From CAXBCP01 sp963974055 (GTDB taxonomy: Bacteria; Pseudomonadota; Alphaproteobacteria; MPNO01; UBA830): a stretch of 64,000 bases of DNA. The DNA is taken from contig CAXBCP010000009.1 in assembly GCA_963974055.1 (NCBI GenBank), positions 62,001 through 126,000 of the forward strand. The letters run 5' to 3'. Positions within the stretch are counted from its first letter, which is position 1. The number at the start of each line of letters is the position of its first letter. The notes under the pieces are model-generated. The model did no database searches. It saw nothing but the letters and a program-made list of their open reading frames with translations, and was not told the DNA's origin. Positions 50,150 to 60,112 of the stretch are shown here, in pieces. Made by a program: the position numbers and the translations under genes.

Positions 50150-50890
50150 TCAGCGGCGGTTACGGTCCCGCCGCATGGACAGGCCGGCGACGATCCCCCG
50201 CAGGGTCTTCACTTCCTGGTCGCTGAGCCCGGTGCGGGTGAACATATTGCGGATGTTCCGCACCATGCGCGGGCGCTTTTCGGGCGGGTAGAGAAACCCG
50301 CACTCGTCGAGCTCGGATTCGAGATGTTCGAAGAACGCGAGAAGTTCCTCGCGGGACGCCGGCTGACCGCTTTTGCGGGTGACCACGCTCAGCGTTTCGG
50401 GATCGCCCGCCTGGAACCATTCGTAGCCGATCAGCAGCACGGCCTGGCCGAGATTGATCGACGTGTGTTCCGGGCTGACGGGGACCATCACGATCGCATC
50501 CGACAGCGCGACGTCCTCGTTGTCGAGCCCCTTGGCCTCGCGCCCGAACAGGATGCCGGATTTTTCCCCCGCCACCGCATTGCCCCGCACGGTGGCCGCC
50601 AGCGACCGCGGCGCCAGGACCGGCTTTTCCATGTCGCGCACGCGGGCTGTCGTCGCGTAGAGCCGCTGCAGGTCCGCGACCGCTTCCGCGGTGCTATCGA
50701 ATATCTGCGCCTGTTCGAGAATACGTTCGGCGCCGGACGCGGTGTTGATGGCCTGCTGGTTCGGCCAGGCGCCCTTCGGGGCGACGAGGCGCATGTCGCT
50801 CAGCCCGAAATTCATCATGGCGCGCGCGGCGGCGCCGATGTTCTGGCCGAGCGTCGGCCCGACAAGGATGATGGCAGGAGGAGCTGACAT
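50150..50890 (-). CDS. trmJ: tRNA/rRNA methyltransferase, SpoU/TrmJ family
   Basis: A 246-residue SPOUT methyltransferase. IILVGPTLGQNIGAAARAMMNFGLSDMRLVAP begins the fold, then GILFGREAKGLDNEDVALSDAIVMVPVSPEHTSINLGQAVLLIGYE, with the motif 2/3 trefoil knot residues. It probably makes 2'-O-methylated Cm/Um at position 32 of tRNAs, as TrmJ does. It lies 11 bp downstream of cimA. Confidence 0.92.
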   Translation of the reverse strand: MSAPPAIILVGPTLGQNIGAAARAMMNFGLSDMRLVAPKGAWPNQQAINTASGAERILEQAQIFDSTAEAVADLQRLYATTARVRDMEKPVLAPRSLAATVRGNAVAGEKSGILFGREAKGLDNEDVALSDAIVMVPVSPEHTSINLGQAVLLIGYEWFQAGDPETLSVVTRKSGQPASREELLAFFEHLESELDECGFLYPPEKRPRMVRNIRNMFTRTGLSDQEVKTLRGIVAGLSMRRDRNRR

Positions 50891-50901
50891 GGGATGCGCC
50901 G

Positions 50902-52503
50902 TCAGGCTGCCGTCGCACCGTCGCGGAACAGCTTGTAGGAAATCGAATCCTGCAACGCGTTATACGACGCATCGATAATGTTGGTGGACAGCCCGATACA
51001 GGACCAGCGCCGGTCGCGGCCGTCGGCGCTTTCGATCATCACGCGCGTGATCGCGCCGGTGCCGTCGCTCGGCGTGAGAATACGCACCTTGTAGTCGACC
51101 AGCCGCATATCGCTCAGTTCCGGATAACTGGCCAGCAGGACCTTGCCGAGCGCGTTGTCGAGCGCGTTCACCGGCCCGTTGCCCTCTGCCACGGCCATGT
51201 GGTGCTCCTTGCCGACATCGACCTTCACGGTCGCTTCGGACAGGGTCACCAGCTCGCCGCGGGCGCTCCAGCGGCGCTCGTCGAGGACCCGGAACGAGTG
51301 CAGCGTATAATATTCGGGCACGTCGCCCAGCGTCCGCCGCGCCAGCAGTTCGAAGCTGGCCTCGGCGCCGTCATAGGCATAGCCCTCGAATTCGCGTTCC
51401 TTCACGATTTCCAGCAGGCGGGGCAGTTTCGGGTTCTTCGGATCGATGTCGAGACCGATTTCCCGGAACCGGGCGAGGATATTAGACCGCCCGGACTGGT
51501 CGGACACCACGATATGGCGCTGATTGCCGACCCGCTCGGGATCGATATGCTCGTAAGTCGCGGGGTCTTTTTCGACCGCCGAGACATGCAGCCCGCCCTT
51601 GTGGGCAAACGCCGATTCCCCGACATAGGCGGCATTGCGCGACGGCGGCCGGTTGAGCCGTTCGTCCAGCAGGCGCGATACATGCGTCAGATTGCGCAGG
51701 TCGTCATCGGTTACGCCGGTCTCGAACCCCATCTTGATCATCAGGTTGGGGATGATCGCCGTCAGATTGGCATTGCCGCAGCGTTCGCCCAGACCGTTCA
51801 GGGTGCCCTGGATCTGGCGCGCACCGGCATGGACGGCCGCCAGCGAATTGGCGACCGCGTTCTCGGTGTCGTTGTGGCAGTGGATACCGAGATGCGAGCC
51901 CGGCACGTGCTCGCCGATTTCGCGGATGATGCGGTCGACCTCGTGGGGCAAGGTGCCGCCATTGGTGTCGCACAGCACGATCCAGCGCGCCCCCGCTTCA
52001 TAGGCGGCCTTGACGCAGGACAGCGCATATTCCGGGTTCGCCTTGTACCCATCGAAAAAATGTTCCGCGTCGAACAGCGCTTCGCCGGCATGGGTCTTCG
52101 CATGGGCGATGGAATCCGAAATCATCTCGATGTTTTCTTCGCGCGGAATTTCCAGCGCGACATCGACATGATAGTCCCACGTCTTGCCGACCATGCAGAC
52201 CGCATCGGTTTTCACGTCGAGCAGCGCCGCGACACCGGGATCGTTTTCGACCGACCGTCCCGGGCGACGGGTCATGCCGAACGCGGTGAATTTCGCGCGC
52301 TTCAGCGCCGGCGGATCGCGGAAAAACGCGTCGTCCGTCGGGTTCGCTCCCGGCCAGCCGCCTTCGACATAGTCGATGCCGATACCGTCAAGCGCCCGGG
52401 CGACGGCCGATTTATCGGCCACCGAGAAATCGACGCCCTGCGTCTGTGCCCCGTCGCGCAACGTTGAATCGAACAGGTAAACCCGGTTGGTATTTTCCGA
52501 CAT
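50902..52503 (-). CDS. cimA: (R)-citramalate synthase
   Basis: A 533-residue enzyme of the isopropylmalate-synthase family: LFDSTLRDGAQTQGVDFS at the start, DYVEGGWPGANPTDD, LCDTNGGTLPHEVDRI, and GIHCHNDTENAVANSLAAVHAGARQIQGTLNGLGERCGNANL. The size, the early DSTLRDGAQ and the GGWPGANPTD motif are those of CimA rather than LeuA, which has a different start. It condenses acetyl-CoA with pyruvate in isoleucine synthesis independent of threonine. The C-terminal 150 residues form the regulatory LeuA dimer domain. Confidence 0.93.
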   Translation of the reverse strand: MSENTNRVYLFDSTLRDGAQTQGVDFSVADKSAVARALDGIGIDYVEGGWPGANPTDDAFFRDPPALKRAKFTAFGMTRRPGRSVENDPGVAALLDVKTDAVCMVGKTWDYHVDVALEIPREENIEMISDSIAHAKTHAGEALFDAEHFFDGYKANPEYALSCVKAAYEAGARWIVLCDTNGGTLPHEVDRIIREIGEHVPGSHLGIHCHNDTENAVANSLAAVHAGARQIQGTLNGLGERCGNANLTAIIPNLMIKMGFETGVTDDDLRNLTHVSRLLDERLNRPPSRNAAYVGESAFAHKGGLHVSAVEKDPATYEHIDPERVGNQRHIVVSDQSGRSNILARFREIGLDIDPKNPKLPRLLEIVKEREFEGYAYDGAEASFELLARRTLGDVPEYYTLHSFRVLDERRWSARGELVTLSEATVKVDVGKEHHMAVAEGNGPVNALDNALGKVLLASYPELSDMRLVDYKVRILTPSDGTGAITRVMIESADGRDRRWSCIGLSTNIIDASYNALQDSISYKLFRDGATAA

Positions 52504-52589
52504 CGCCTTAATTTTCCGAATGAAAGCCGGGAACACCTATCAGAGTGGTTCCCGGAGGTAAACGTTTATGCCCGCCGCTGCGACAGGCG

Positions 52590-54251
52590 CTAGGACCGGC
52601 CCCGGAATGCGTTGACGATGGGGTATCGGCGGTCCCGACCGAACGACCGGCCGGTAATCTTCACCCCCGGCGGCGCCTGGCGGCGCTTGTATTCGGCCCC
52701 CAGCAGCATGCGCCATATCCGCAGGACCAGCGCCCGGTCGTGCCCTTCGGCAACGACGTCGTCAATGCTGAGATCGCGCTCGTTCAGCCCGGTCAGGATC
52801 GCGTCCAGCCGGTCGTAGGGCGGCAGCGTGTCTTCGTCCTTCTGATCGGGTTTCAGCTCGGCAGTCGGCGGCTTGGTAATAATGTTTTCCGGCACGACCA
52901 TGCCCGCCGGTCCCAATGCGCCGTCGGGCAGGTTCCGGTTGCGCCAGTGCGACAACTCGAACACCTTGGTCTTGTAGACGTCCTTCAGGACCGAATAGCC
53001 GCCGCACATATCGCCGTAGAGGGTCGCATAACCGACCGACATCTCCGACTTGTTGCCGGTCGAAACCACCATGGCGCCTGTCTTGTTCGACAGCGCCATC
53101 AGGGTCAGGCCGCGCGACCGGGCCTGGATGTTTTCCTCGGTGGTGTCGGCGTCGCTGCCGGCAAAGGCCTCGGCCAGCATGTCGTCGAATGCCGCCATCG
53201 CCGGCCCGATGGAAATGGAATCGAGCCGCACCCCCAGCAGCGCCGAGGCTTCCGCCGCGTCGTCCAGGCTTTCCTGCGACGTATATGGCGACGGCATCAT
53301 CACGCAATGCACACGATCCGGCCCCAGGGCATCGGCGGCAACCGCCGCCGTCAGCGCGGAATCGATACCGCCCGACATGCCGATAATCACGCCGGGAAAA
53401 CCGCTTTTCCGCACGTAATCCCGCAACCCCAGCACCATCGCCGAATAAATAGCCGGGTCGCCGTCGGGCGGCGGATGACGGTCGGTTTCGGCGCAAACCC
53501 AGCCGTCGCCGTCACGGGTCCACGCCGTCACCGTGACGTTCTCGACCCAGGCCGGGGCCTGGGCGCGCAGCGAGGCGTCGGCGCCGAGCACGAAGGACGC
53601 GCCGTCAAAGACAAGCTCGTCCTGTCCGCCGACCTGGTTGACGTAGATCAGCGGCATCCGGCATTCGGTTGCGCGCGCAACCGCGAGGTTCAGCCGGGTA
53701 TCCCATTTATCCTGTTCATAGGGCGAGCCGTTGAGCACGGTCAGGATTTCGGCGCCGGATTCCTCGAGGCATTCGGCGACTTCCTCGGTCCACATGTCTT
53801 CGCAGATCATCACGCCGAGCCGGACGCCGCGGAAATTCACCGGCCCCGGCAGCGGTCCCGCCGCGAAAACCCGCTTTTCGTCGAAAACGCCGTAATTGGG
53901 CAGGTCGTACTTGAACCGCATCGCCGAGATTTCGCCGCCGTCCAGCAGCAACGCCGCGTTATACAGCCTGCCGTCCTGTACCCACGGGGTGCCGACCAGC
54001 ATTGCCGGGCCGCCATCGGCGGTCTCCGCGGCGAGGGCCGAAACCTCGCGTTCGATCGTGTCCTGCACGATCGGGCGGATCACCAGGTCTTCCGGCGGGT
54101 AGCCGCAGACCACGAGTTCGCTGGTAACCACCAGATCGGCGCCGGCCGCCGCCGCATCCGCCCGCGCCGAGCGCAACAGGGCGGCATTGCCGACGATGTC
54201 GCCGACCGTCGGGTTAAGCTGCGCCAGGGCAATTTTAAGAGTGTCGGTCAT
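52590..54251 (-). CDS. nadE: Glutamine-dependent NAD+ synthetase
   Basis: A 553-residue two-domain enzyme. The N-terminal nitrilase-like glutaminase has IALAQLNPTVGDIVGN, EKRVFAAGPLPGP with the catalytic Lys region downstream, and GVMICEDMWTEEVAE carrying the catalytic Cys. The C-terminal synthetase has the P-loop IIGMSGGIDSALTAAVAADALG, then GNKSEMSVGYATLYGDMCGG. It makes NAD from deamido-NAD using glutamine. ATG 54251 was chosen over an upstream TTG. It follows the class II DAHP synthase gene by 17 bp. Confidence 0.96.
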   Translation of the reverse strand: MTDTLKIALAQLNPTVGDIVGNAALLRSARADAAAAGADLVVTSELVVCGYPPEDLVIRPIVQDTIEREVSALAAETADGGPAMLVGTPWVQDGRLYNAALLLDGGEISAMRFKYDLPNYGVFDEKRVFAAGPLPGPVNFRGVRLGVMICEDMWTEEVAECLEESGAEILTVLNGSPYEQDKWDTRLNLAVARATECRMPLIYVNQVGGQDELVFDGASFVLGADASLRAQAPAWVENVTVTAWTRDGDGWVCAETDRHPPPDGDPAIYSAMVLGLRDYVRKSGFPGVIIGMSGGIDSALTAAVAADALGPDRVHCVMMPSPYTSQESLDDAAEASALLGVRLDSISIGPAMAAFDDMLAEAFAGSDADTTEENIQARSRGLTLMALSNKTGAMVVSTGNKSEMSVGYATLYGDMCGGYSVLKDVYKTKVFELSHWRNRNLPDGALGPAGMVVPENIITKPPTAELKPDQKDEDTLPPYDRLDAILTGLNERDLSIDDVVAEGHDRALVLRIWRMLLGAEYKRRQAPPGVKITGRSFGRDRRYPIVNAFRGRS

Positions 54252-54268
54252 CGGCAATGCGGCAGCGG

Positions 54269-55660
54269 CTATTCAGCCGCCTCCCGCGACGATCCGTTCT
54301 GACGGTCGGTTTCGCGTTTCGCTTTCAGGTGTTCGCCGACAAGGAATGCCAGTTCGAGCGACTGCGACGCGTTCAGACGCGGATCGCAATGCGTGTGGTA
54401 TCGGTCAGACAGGCCCTCGTCGGTGATCGCCTGGGCGCCGCCGGTGCATTCTGTGACGTTCTGGCCGGTCAGTTCGATATGCACGCCGCCCGCATGGGTT
54501 CCCTCGGACGCATGCACCGCGAAAAACCCGCGCACCTCCTCGAGAATCCGGTCGAACGGCCGGGTTTTGTACCCGCTTTGCGCCTTGATGGTGTTGCCGT
54601 GCATCGGATCGCAGGTCCACACCACCTTCTTGCCTTCGCGTTCGACGGCACGGACGAGTTCCGGCAGTTTTTCCTCGACCTGTTCGTGGCCCATCCTGCT
54701 GATCAGCACCAGGCGGCCGGGATCGTTCCGCGGGTTCAGGGCATCGATCAGTTCCAGCAAGCCGTCGGCGGTCTGGCTCGGGCCGGTTTTCAGGCCGATC
54801 GGATTGGAAATCCCGCGCATGAAATCGACATGGGCGCTGTCGAGCTGGCGGGTCCGGTCGCCGATCCACAACAGGTGCGCCGACGTGTCGTACCAGTCGC
54901 CGGAGGTCGAATCGACACGCGTCATGGCCTCTTCGTACCCGAGCAGGAGAGCTTCGTGGCTGGTATAGAAGTCGGTTTCCCGAAGCTGCGGGGCGACGTC
55001 CGACGTCAGCCCGCAGGCCGCCATGAACGTCATCGCCTCGTCGATACGGTCGGCGAGTTCGCTGTATTTTCGGGCCTGATCGCCCGACGACACGAATTCG
55101 AGATTCCAGCGGTGTACTTCGTGCAGATCGGCATAGCCGCCCTGCGCAAAGGCGCGCAGCAGGTTCAGGGTCGCAGCGGACTGGTTGTACACCTGCACCA
55201 TGCGTTCCGGATCGGCGGCGCGGCCTTCGGCGGTAAACGCCATGTCGTTGATCATATCGCCGCGATAACTGGGCAGCGTCACGCCGCCGACTTCCTCGAT
55301 ATCGGAGGAACGCGGTTTCGCGAACTGCCCGGCCAGACGGCCCACTTTCACGACGGGTTTCCCCGAAGCGAAGGTCAGCACAACCGCCATCTGCAGCAGC
55401 ACACGGAACGTATCGCGGATATTGTTCGGATGAAATTCGGCAAAGCTTTCTGCGCAATCGCCGCCCTGCAGCAGAAATGCCCTGCCTTCCGCCACTTCGG
55501 CGAGCTGCGTACGGAGCTTGCGCGCCTCGCCCGCGAACACCAGCGGCGGATACCCGCGCAGTTTGTCTTCCGCGGCTTTCAGCGCGGCGGTGTCCGGATA
55601 TTCCGGCACCTGTACGATCGGCTTGTTCCGCCAGCTATCCGGCGACCAGTTGCCCGACAT
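54269..55660 (-). CDS. aroG: Class II 3-deoxy-7-phosphoheptulonate synthase
   Basis: A 463-residue plant-type DAHP synthase, the first step of the shikimate pathway: WSPDSWRNKPIVQVPEYPD, AFLLQGGDCAESFAEFHPN with the metal Cys, RDTFRVLLQMAVVLTFASGKPVVKVGR, LPSYRGDMIN, WIGDRTRQLDSAHVDFMRGI, VWTCDPMHGNT, and HVELTGQNVTEC-like TGGAQAI near the end. Unrelated in sequence to E. coli AroG/F/H. The symbol follows common usage. aroQ of the same pathway is at 19621-20109. Confidence 0.95.
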   Translation of the reverse strand: MSGNWSPDSWRNKPIVQVPEYPDTAALKAAEDKLRGYPPLVFAGEARKLRTQLAEVAEGRAFLLQGGDCAESFAEFHPNNIRDTFRVLLQMAVVLTFASGKPVVKVGRLAGQFAKPRSSDIEEVGGVTLPSYRGDMINDMAFTAEGRAADPERMVQVYNQSAATLNLLRAFAQGGYADLHEVHRWNLEFVSSGDQARKYSELADRIDEAMTFMAACGLTSDVAPQLRETDFYTSHEALLLGYEEAMTRVDSTSGDWYDTSAHLLWIGDRTRQLDSAHVDFMRGISNPIGLKTGPSQTADGLLELIDALNPRNDPGRLVLISRMGHEQVEEKLPELVRAVEREGKKVVWTCDPMHGNTIKAQSGYKTRPFDRILEEVRGFFAVHASEGTHAGGVHIELTGQNVTECTGGAQAITDEGLSDRYHTHCDPRLNASQSLELAFLVGEHLKAKRETDRQNGSSREAAE

Positions 55661-55824
55661 GGTCAATCTCTCTTCATCCGAATTTCCCGAAGGCCCGCGT
55701 ATACGCCGTTTGAGCGTCCATTTCCAGCAAAACCGGCGTTTTTCCAATGCCTTGAGAATAGAACATTAGGCGAAGATTAACGCAATTCCGGGATTATCGC
55801 GGATATTGATCAATATTTCGGAAA

Positions 55825-58800
55825 ATGCCCCCAATGGGCCCTTCAGATACCGACGGCGACCGCTTAGCGCCGAACCTCGCCCTGACAAACCGCTCCCTGA
55901 TCGCGACGGCATCGCTGCTCGCGCTCGTCGCGCTGTTTGCCTGCTGGTTCGGCGCGCGGGAGGTCATCAACGGGATCGTCAATTACGAAGGGCGCGCAGC
56001 CGCGGAGAACTGGGCCGAAGCCTTCGCGCACACACTGGAAGACCGGAACACAGTTGACGACACAAAGCCGATATCGCCGTATTCCGGCGCAGCGAATCCG
56101 GCCAGGTTCATCGCGCTGGACAACGCCATCTTCGATGGAAAGATCGTCGGATACCGCATCTACAATCGCCAGGGCCTGATCGTCGCCACTTCCAATTTCA
56201 TGGAAATCGGCAACGAAGCGGAAACCCCGGAGATGCGGCAGGCGATCGAACACGGCCATACCTTTTCGCGACTTGTCGCCGACGACAACGCGGAAACCAT
56301 AAGCAAGGCCCTCGCGCCGTTGATCGACGCCGGAAACCTCAAAGGCGCCATCCAGATCGAATTCGACGCCACCCAGCGCGCTGCGCAACTCAACCGTCTC
56401 CGTTATCTGGCCTTTGGCGCCCTGGCAATCCTGCTCGCGGCGGTCATGACAATCCTGGGCTTCGTCGTCCGGCGAACGCTACGCCGGCACAAAAGCGTAA
56501 GTCGGGAGCTGAACCGAAACGTCCACCAGCATCGCCGTTTGCTTGAGGAAGCGCCCGACTCGATGGTGATCCACAATACGAAGCAGATACTTTACGCGAA
56601 TGCCGCGGCAGCGGCACTTCACGGCGCGGACTCGCCGGAAGATCTGGTCGGTCTCAATCCCGACGTGCTGATTCCCGAACACCAGGACGCCCTGATCCGC
56701 AAAAACCGGCTGAAAGCACTTCGTGACGGCGAGGTCCCCAGCACCGAAACGATCGGTCGCCGGCGGCTCGATGGAACTGTCGTCCAAGCCGATACATTGG
56801 GGATTCCGATCGAATGGAACGGCGAGAGCTGCCTCCTCATACAATCCAGGGATATGACCGTAACCCGCGCCCATCAACGCCGGATCGCGGAACGCGAAGC
56901 GCAACTCAGCGCGTTCATGGAGAACACCCAATCGGTAATGTTCGTAAAGAGCCTGGATGGCCGCCTGGAAATGGTGAACCGGAAGTTCGAAGAATTTTAC
57001 GGTGTCTCGAAAAGAGACGTCATCGGAAAAAAAACCGAGGCCTGGGCGGAACAAAGCCTCGTAGATCAGTTCGTGGCCGAAGACCGGACGATTATCGCGA
57101 CCGGAACCCCCGAATCCCTCGAAGCACTTCTAACGCGTGCAGACGGAGAAAAGCGGACGATCCGGTACGAGAAATTCCCCATCAGAGACTGTGACGGCGC
57201 ATTTGCCGGGATAGGCTGCGTCAGCACCGACATAACAGATATCAAAAACCGGGAAATTTTCAGCCGCAACGCCCAGGCCCGGGCAGAACAGACCCAGGCA
57301 CAGCTCAGCGCCTTCATGAATCACTCGCCGACCAGCATGTATCTGAAAGACCGCGATCTCAAGATAACAATGGTCAATCGCCCCTATGAGCGGTTCTTCG
57401 GGTTAACCGCAAGCGAGATGATCGGTTCGCGGGTCGATAAATGGCTGCCGAAACAGGTTGCCGATGAAGTCGACACACTGGACCTGGAGATACTGCGGAC
57501 GGGCGAAAAGATCGACATGGAGGCCCAACTCACAAATGCAGACGGAGAGTCCCGGACTCTGCTTTACACCAAGTTCCCGGTTTACGCGCCGAACGGAGAT
57601 ATTGTCGGTGTCGGCGGCATTAACAGGGATGTCACGGACCAGCGCCGGCAGGAAGCGGAAGTCAAAGAAACCCAGGCGCAGTTATCCGCGTATATCGATC
57701 ATATTCCGATGATGGTCATGCTGCTGGACCGGGATTCCCGTATCCTGATGGTGAACAGGCAGTACGAGAAATTCTTCGACGTCACCGCCGATGAAATGAT
57801 CGGGACATATAGCGGCGCCAGGTTCAACGACCGCCAACGCCGGATCGCTACCGAGGAAACAGCGCAAGTCCACCACAACCTGGAAACCTCGGAGCGGATC
57901 ATACCGCTGGTCAACGCCGCCGGCGAAGAACGACAGATGCACACGATAAAATTTCCGATCGTCGCAGGCGAAAATATTCCCGTCGCAGTCGGCGTAGTGC
58001 TGTCGGACATCACGGAACAAAGGCAACACGAACGCGAACTCCAATCCGCCCGCGACGCCGCGGAGGCCGCCAACCGGGCGAAGACGGCGTTTCTCGCGAA
58101 TATGAGCCATGAAATACGTACTCCCATGAACGGCGTCTTCGGCATGGCCGACCTGCTCGCCCAGTCCGCCCTGTCCCAGGATCAGCAACGCTATCTGAAT
58201 ACCATCCGGCGGTCGGGGGAGTCCCTGTTGGGGGTTATCAACAACGTTCTCGACGTCTCCCGGATCGAAGCGGGAGAATTCCGGCTCGATACCGCCACAT
58301 TCAATATCCACGACGTCATCGCCGACGCAGTCGAACTGTTTTCGGAAAACGCCGCCGCGAAGAACATTTTCATCGCACACAAAGTTCACGACAATGTGCC
58401 GCGCTGGGTTCGGGGCGATTCCGTCAGGCTCCGGCAGGTCCTCATCAACCTCATCGGCAATGCGATCAAATTCACCAAGGACGGCGCTGTGGTCGTCAGC
58501 GCGGTGCGTGTGGGCGGTACGGACGGCGACGCGCTCATCCGGTTCGAAGTCATGGATACCGGGATCGGCATCGAACGCGAAAAAATTGTCAGCCTGTTCA
58601 ATCCATTCCAGCAGGCAGACAGCTCGATCACCCGAAAATATGGCGGCACAGGTCTCGGCCTGTCGATCGCCAATCACATCGTCAAACTGATGGGCGGCCG
58701 CATCGATATCGACAGTCAGCCGAACGAAGGGTCGAGCTTCCAGTTCTCCATCGACCTTAAAATTGACGCCCCCCGGGCCTCAATACATGACGAACCCGGC

Positions 58801-60111
58801 ACAGGCCTGACCGGAAAACGGGTCCTGATTGTCGACGACAACGCGGTCAACCGCGAAATACTGTCGGAATTCGTCCGCGGCTGGGACATGGACTTTGCCG
58901 TTGCCGGAAATGCAGCCGACGCCAAGGCAGCGATCGACGACGCAATACGGACCAAACAGCCTTTCGACGTCGCGCTTATAGATATCGTCATGCCGGGGTT
59001 GGACGGCATCGCGCTGGCGGAATGGATCGGCAGACGGGACCGTCACGGCCGGACAAAACTGATCGCGTTGACATCGTTCAACTGGAATCGCGACAGCGCC
59101 GTATCCAGAGCGGCAGGCTTCGCTGAATTTGCCACAAAACCGGTGCGCCGCGTGGATCTCGGCAGACTGATCGAATCTGCGGTGGCGGACCCGCCGGAGG
59201 CGGATTCCGGTAGCGACGAATGTCGCGAACCGATCGATGACGACACATTCCGCGAGCCCGCCGACGAACGGGTTCACGCGCAAACCTATTCGGCGAATGT
59301 CCTTGTTGCGGAAGACAACCCGGTGAACATGGAACTTGTCCAGGAATACCTGACGCGACTGGGGTGCACCGTGGTGACAGCAGAGGACGGACGACAGGCG
59401 GTGGACCGCTATGCGGGCGACGATTTCCACCTCATCTTCATGGACGTGCAGATGCCCGGTATGGACGGTATCGAAGCGACGCGCCGGATTCGCGATCTGG
59501 AAGCGCGGAACGGTTGCCGGCGCATTCCGATCATCGCGGCGACGGCCCACGCGTTTCAGGAGGACCGCCAGAAATGCATCTCCGCCGGCATGGACGATTT
59601 TCTGTCCAAGCCTTTCACCGCGCAGGATGTTGCGCCGATTCTCGAAAGGTGGCTCGAATCCGCCCGCACTGTCCCGCGAAAACATAAGGTGCCGGTTCCC
59701 CGCGACGATCAAACGATATACCCCCAGCGACCGTCCCCGGATCTGCTCGACGAAACAACGATCGCGCAACTCAGGGCGCTCGACGGCTCCGGCGAAAACA
59801 GGATATTCGCCAAAGTCGTCGGCACATTCCTCGACGTGACCCCCGGTCAGTTGCATAAGCTGGAAAAACACGTCGCGGCGGAGGACTTTGCCGGCATCGC
59901 CCTGGTCGCCCACAGTCTCAAGTCGAGTGCGGCAAATGTCTCCGCCCTGTCATTGAGCAGTTTGTTCCAGAAAATGGAAATCGCCGGGCGAAACGAGGAC
60001 ATTGAGACCTGTGCGACGGCCCTGGACGCCGTCATGGCGCTTTACGACGATGTATCGGAAGCCCTCAGGTCAGCAACGGGCGACATGCCGCCGAACCGGA
60101 GGACCGCTTGA
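55825..60111 (+). CDS. Hybrid histidine kinase with four PAS domains, two receivers and Hpt
   Basis: A 1428-residue phosphorelay protein. It has two membrane segments (about 24-44 and 190-214) around a periplasmic sensor of about 145 residues, then four successive PAS/PAC units (about 236-735). The kinase core has HisKA with His 762 in MSHEIRTPMNG and a HATPase (GNAIKFTKDG, DTGIGIERE, GTGLGLSI). Receiver 1 has Asp 1053 in LIDIVMPGLDG, receiver 2 has Asp 1207 in FMDVQMPGMDG, and an Hpt domain has His 1363 in VAHSLKSSAAN. All four phosphoryl-transfer residues are intact. It belongs to the BarA/ArcB-type hybrids. The receiver-kinase gene follows after two bases. Confidence 0.94.
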   Translation: MPPMGPSDTDGDRLAPNLALTNRSLIATASLLALVALFACWFGAREVINGIVNYEGRAAAENWAEAFAHTLEDRNTVDDTKPISPYSGAANPARFIALDNAIFDGKIVGYRIYNRQGLIVATSNFMEIGNEAETPEMRQAIEHGHTFSRLVADDNAETISKALAPLIDAGNLKGAIQIEFDATQRAAQLNRLRYLAFGALAILLAAVMTILGFVVRRTLRRHKSVSRELNRNVHQHRRLLEEAPDSMVIHNTKQILYANAAAAALHGADSPEDLVGLNPDVLIPEHQDALIRKNRLKALRDGEVPSTETIGRRRLDGTVVQADTLGIPIEWNGESCLLIQSRDMTVTRAHQRRIAEREAQLSAFMENTQSVMFVKSLDGRLEMVNRKFEEFYGVSKRDVIGKKTEAWAEQSLVDQFVAEDRTIIATGTPESLEALLTRADGEKRTIRYEKFPIRDCDGAFAGIGCVSTDITDIKNREIFSRNAQARAEQTQAQLSAFMNHSPTSMYLKDRDLKITMVNRPYERFFGLTASEMIGSRVDKWLPKQVADEVDTLDLEILRTGEKIDMEAQLTNADGESRTLLYTKFPVYAPNGDIVGVGGINRDVTDQRRQEAEVKETQAQLSAYIDHIPMMVMLLDRDSRILMVNRQYEKFFDVTADEMIGTYSGARFNDRQRRIATEETAQVHHNLETSERIIPLVNAAGEERQMHTIKFPIVAGENIPVAVGVVLSDITEQRQHERELQSARDAAEAANRAKTAFLANMSHEIRTPMNGVFGMADLLAQSALSQDQQRYLNTIRRSGESLLGVINNVLDVSRIEAGEFRLDTATFNIHDVIADAVELFSENAAAKNIFIAHKVHDNVPRWVRGDSVRLRQVLINLIGNAIKFTKDGAVVVSAVRVGGTDGDALIRFEVMDTGIGIEREKIVSLFNPFQQADSSITRKYGGTGLGLSIANHIVKLMGGRIDIDSQPNEGSSFQFSIDLKIDAPRASIHDEPGTGLTGKRVLIVDDNAVNREILSEFVRGWDMDFAVAGNAADAKAAIDDAIRTKQPFDVALIDIVMPGLDGIALAEWIGRRDRHGRTKLIALTSFNWNRDSAVSRAAGFAEFATKPVRRVDLGRLIESAVADPPEADSGSDECREPIDDDTFREPADERVHAQTYSANVLVAEDNPVNMELVQEYLTRLGCTVVTAEDGRQAVDRYAGDDFHLIFMDVQMPGMDGIEATRRIRDLEARNGCRRIPIIAATAHAFQEDRQKCISAGMDDFLSKPFTAQDVAPILERWLESARTVPRKHKVPVPRDDQTIYPQRPSPDLLDETTIAQLRALDGSGENRIFAKVVGTFLDVTPGQLHKLEKHVAAEDFAGIALVAHSLKSSAANVSALSLSSLFQKMEIAGRNEDIETCATALDAVMALYDDVSEALRSATGDMPPNRRTA

Positions 60112-60112
60112 G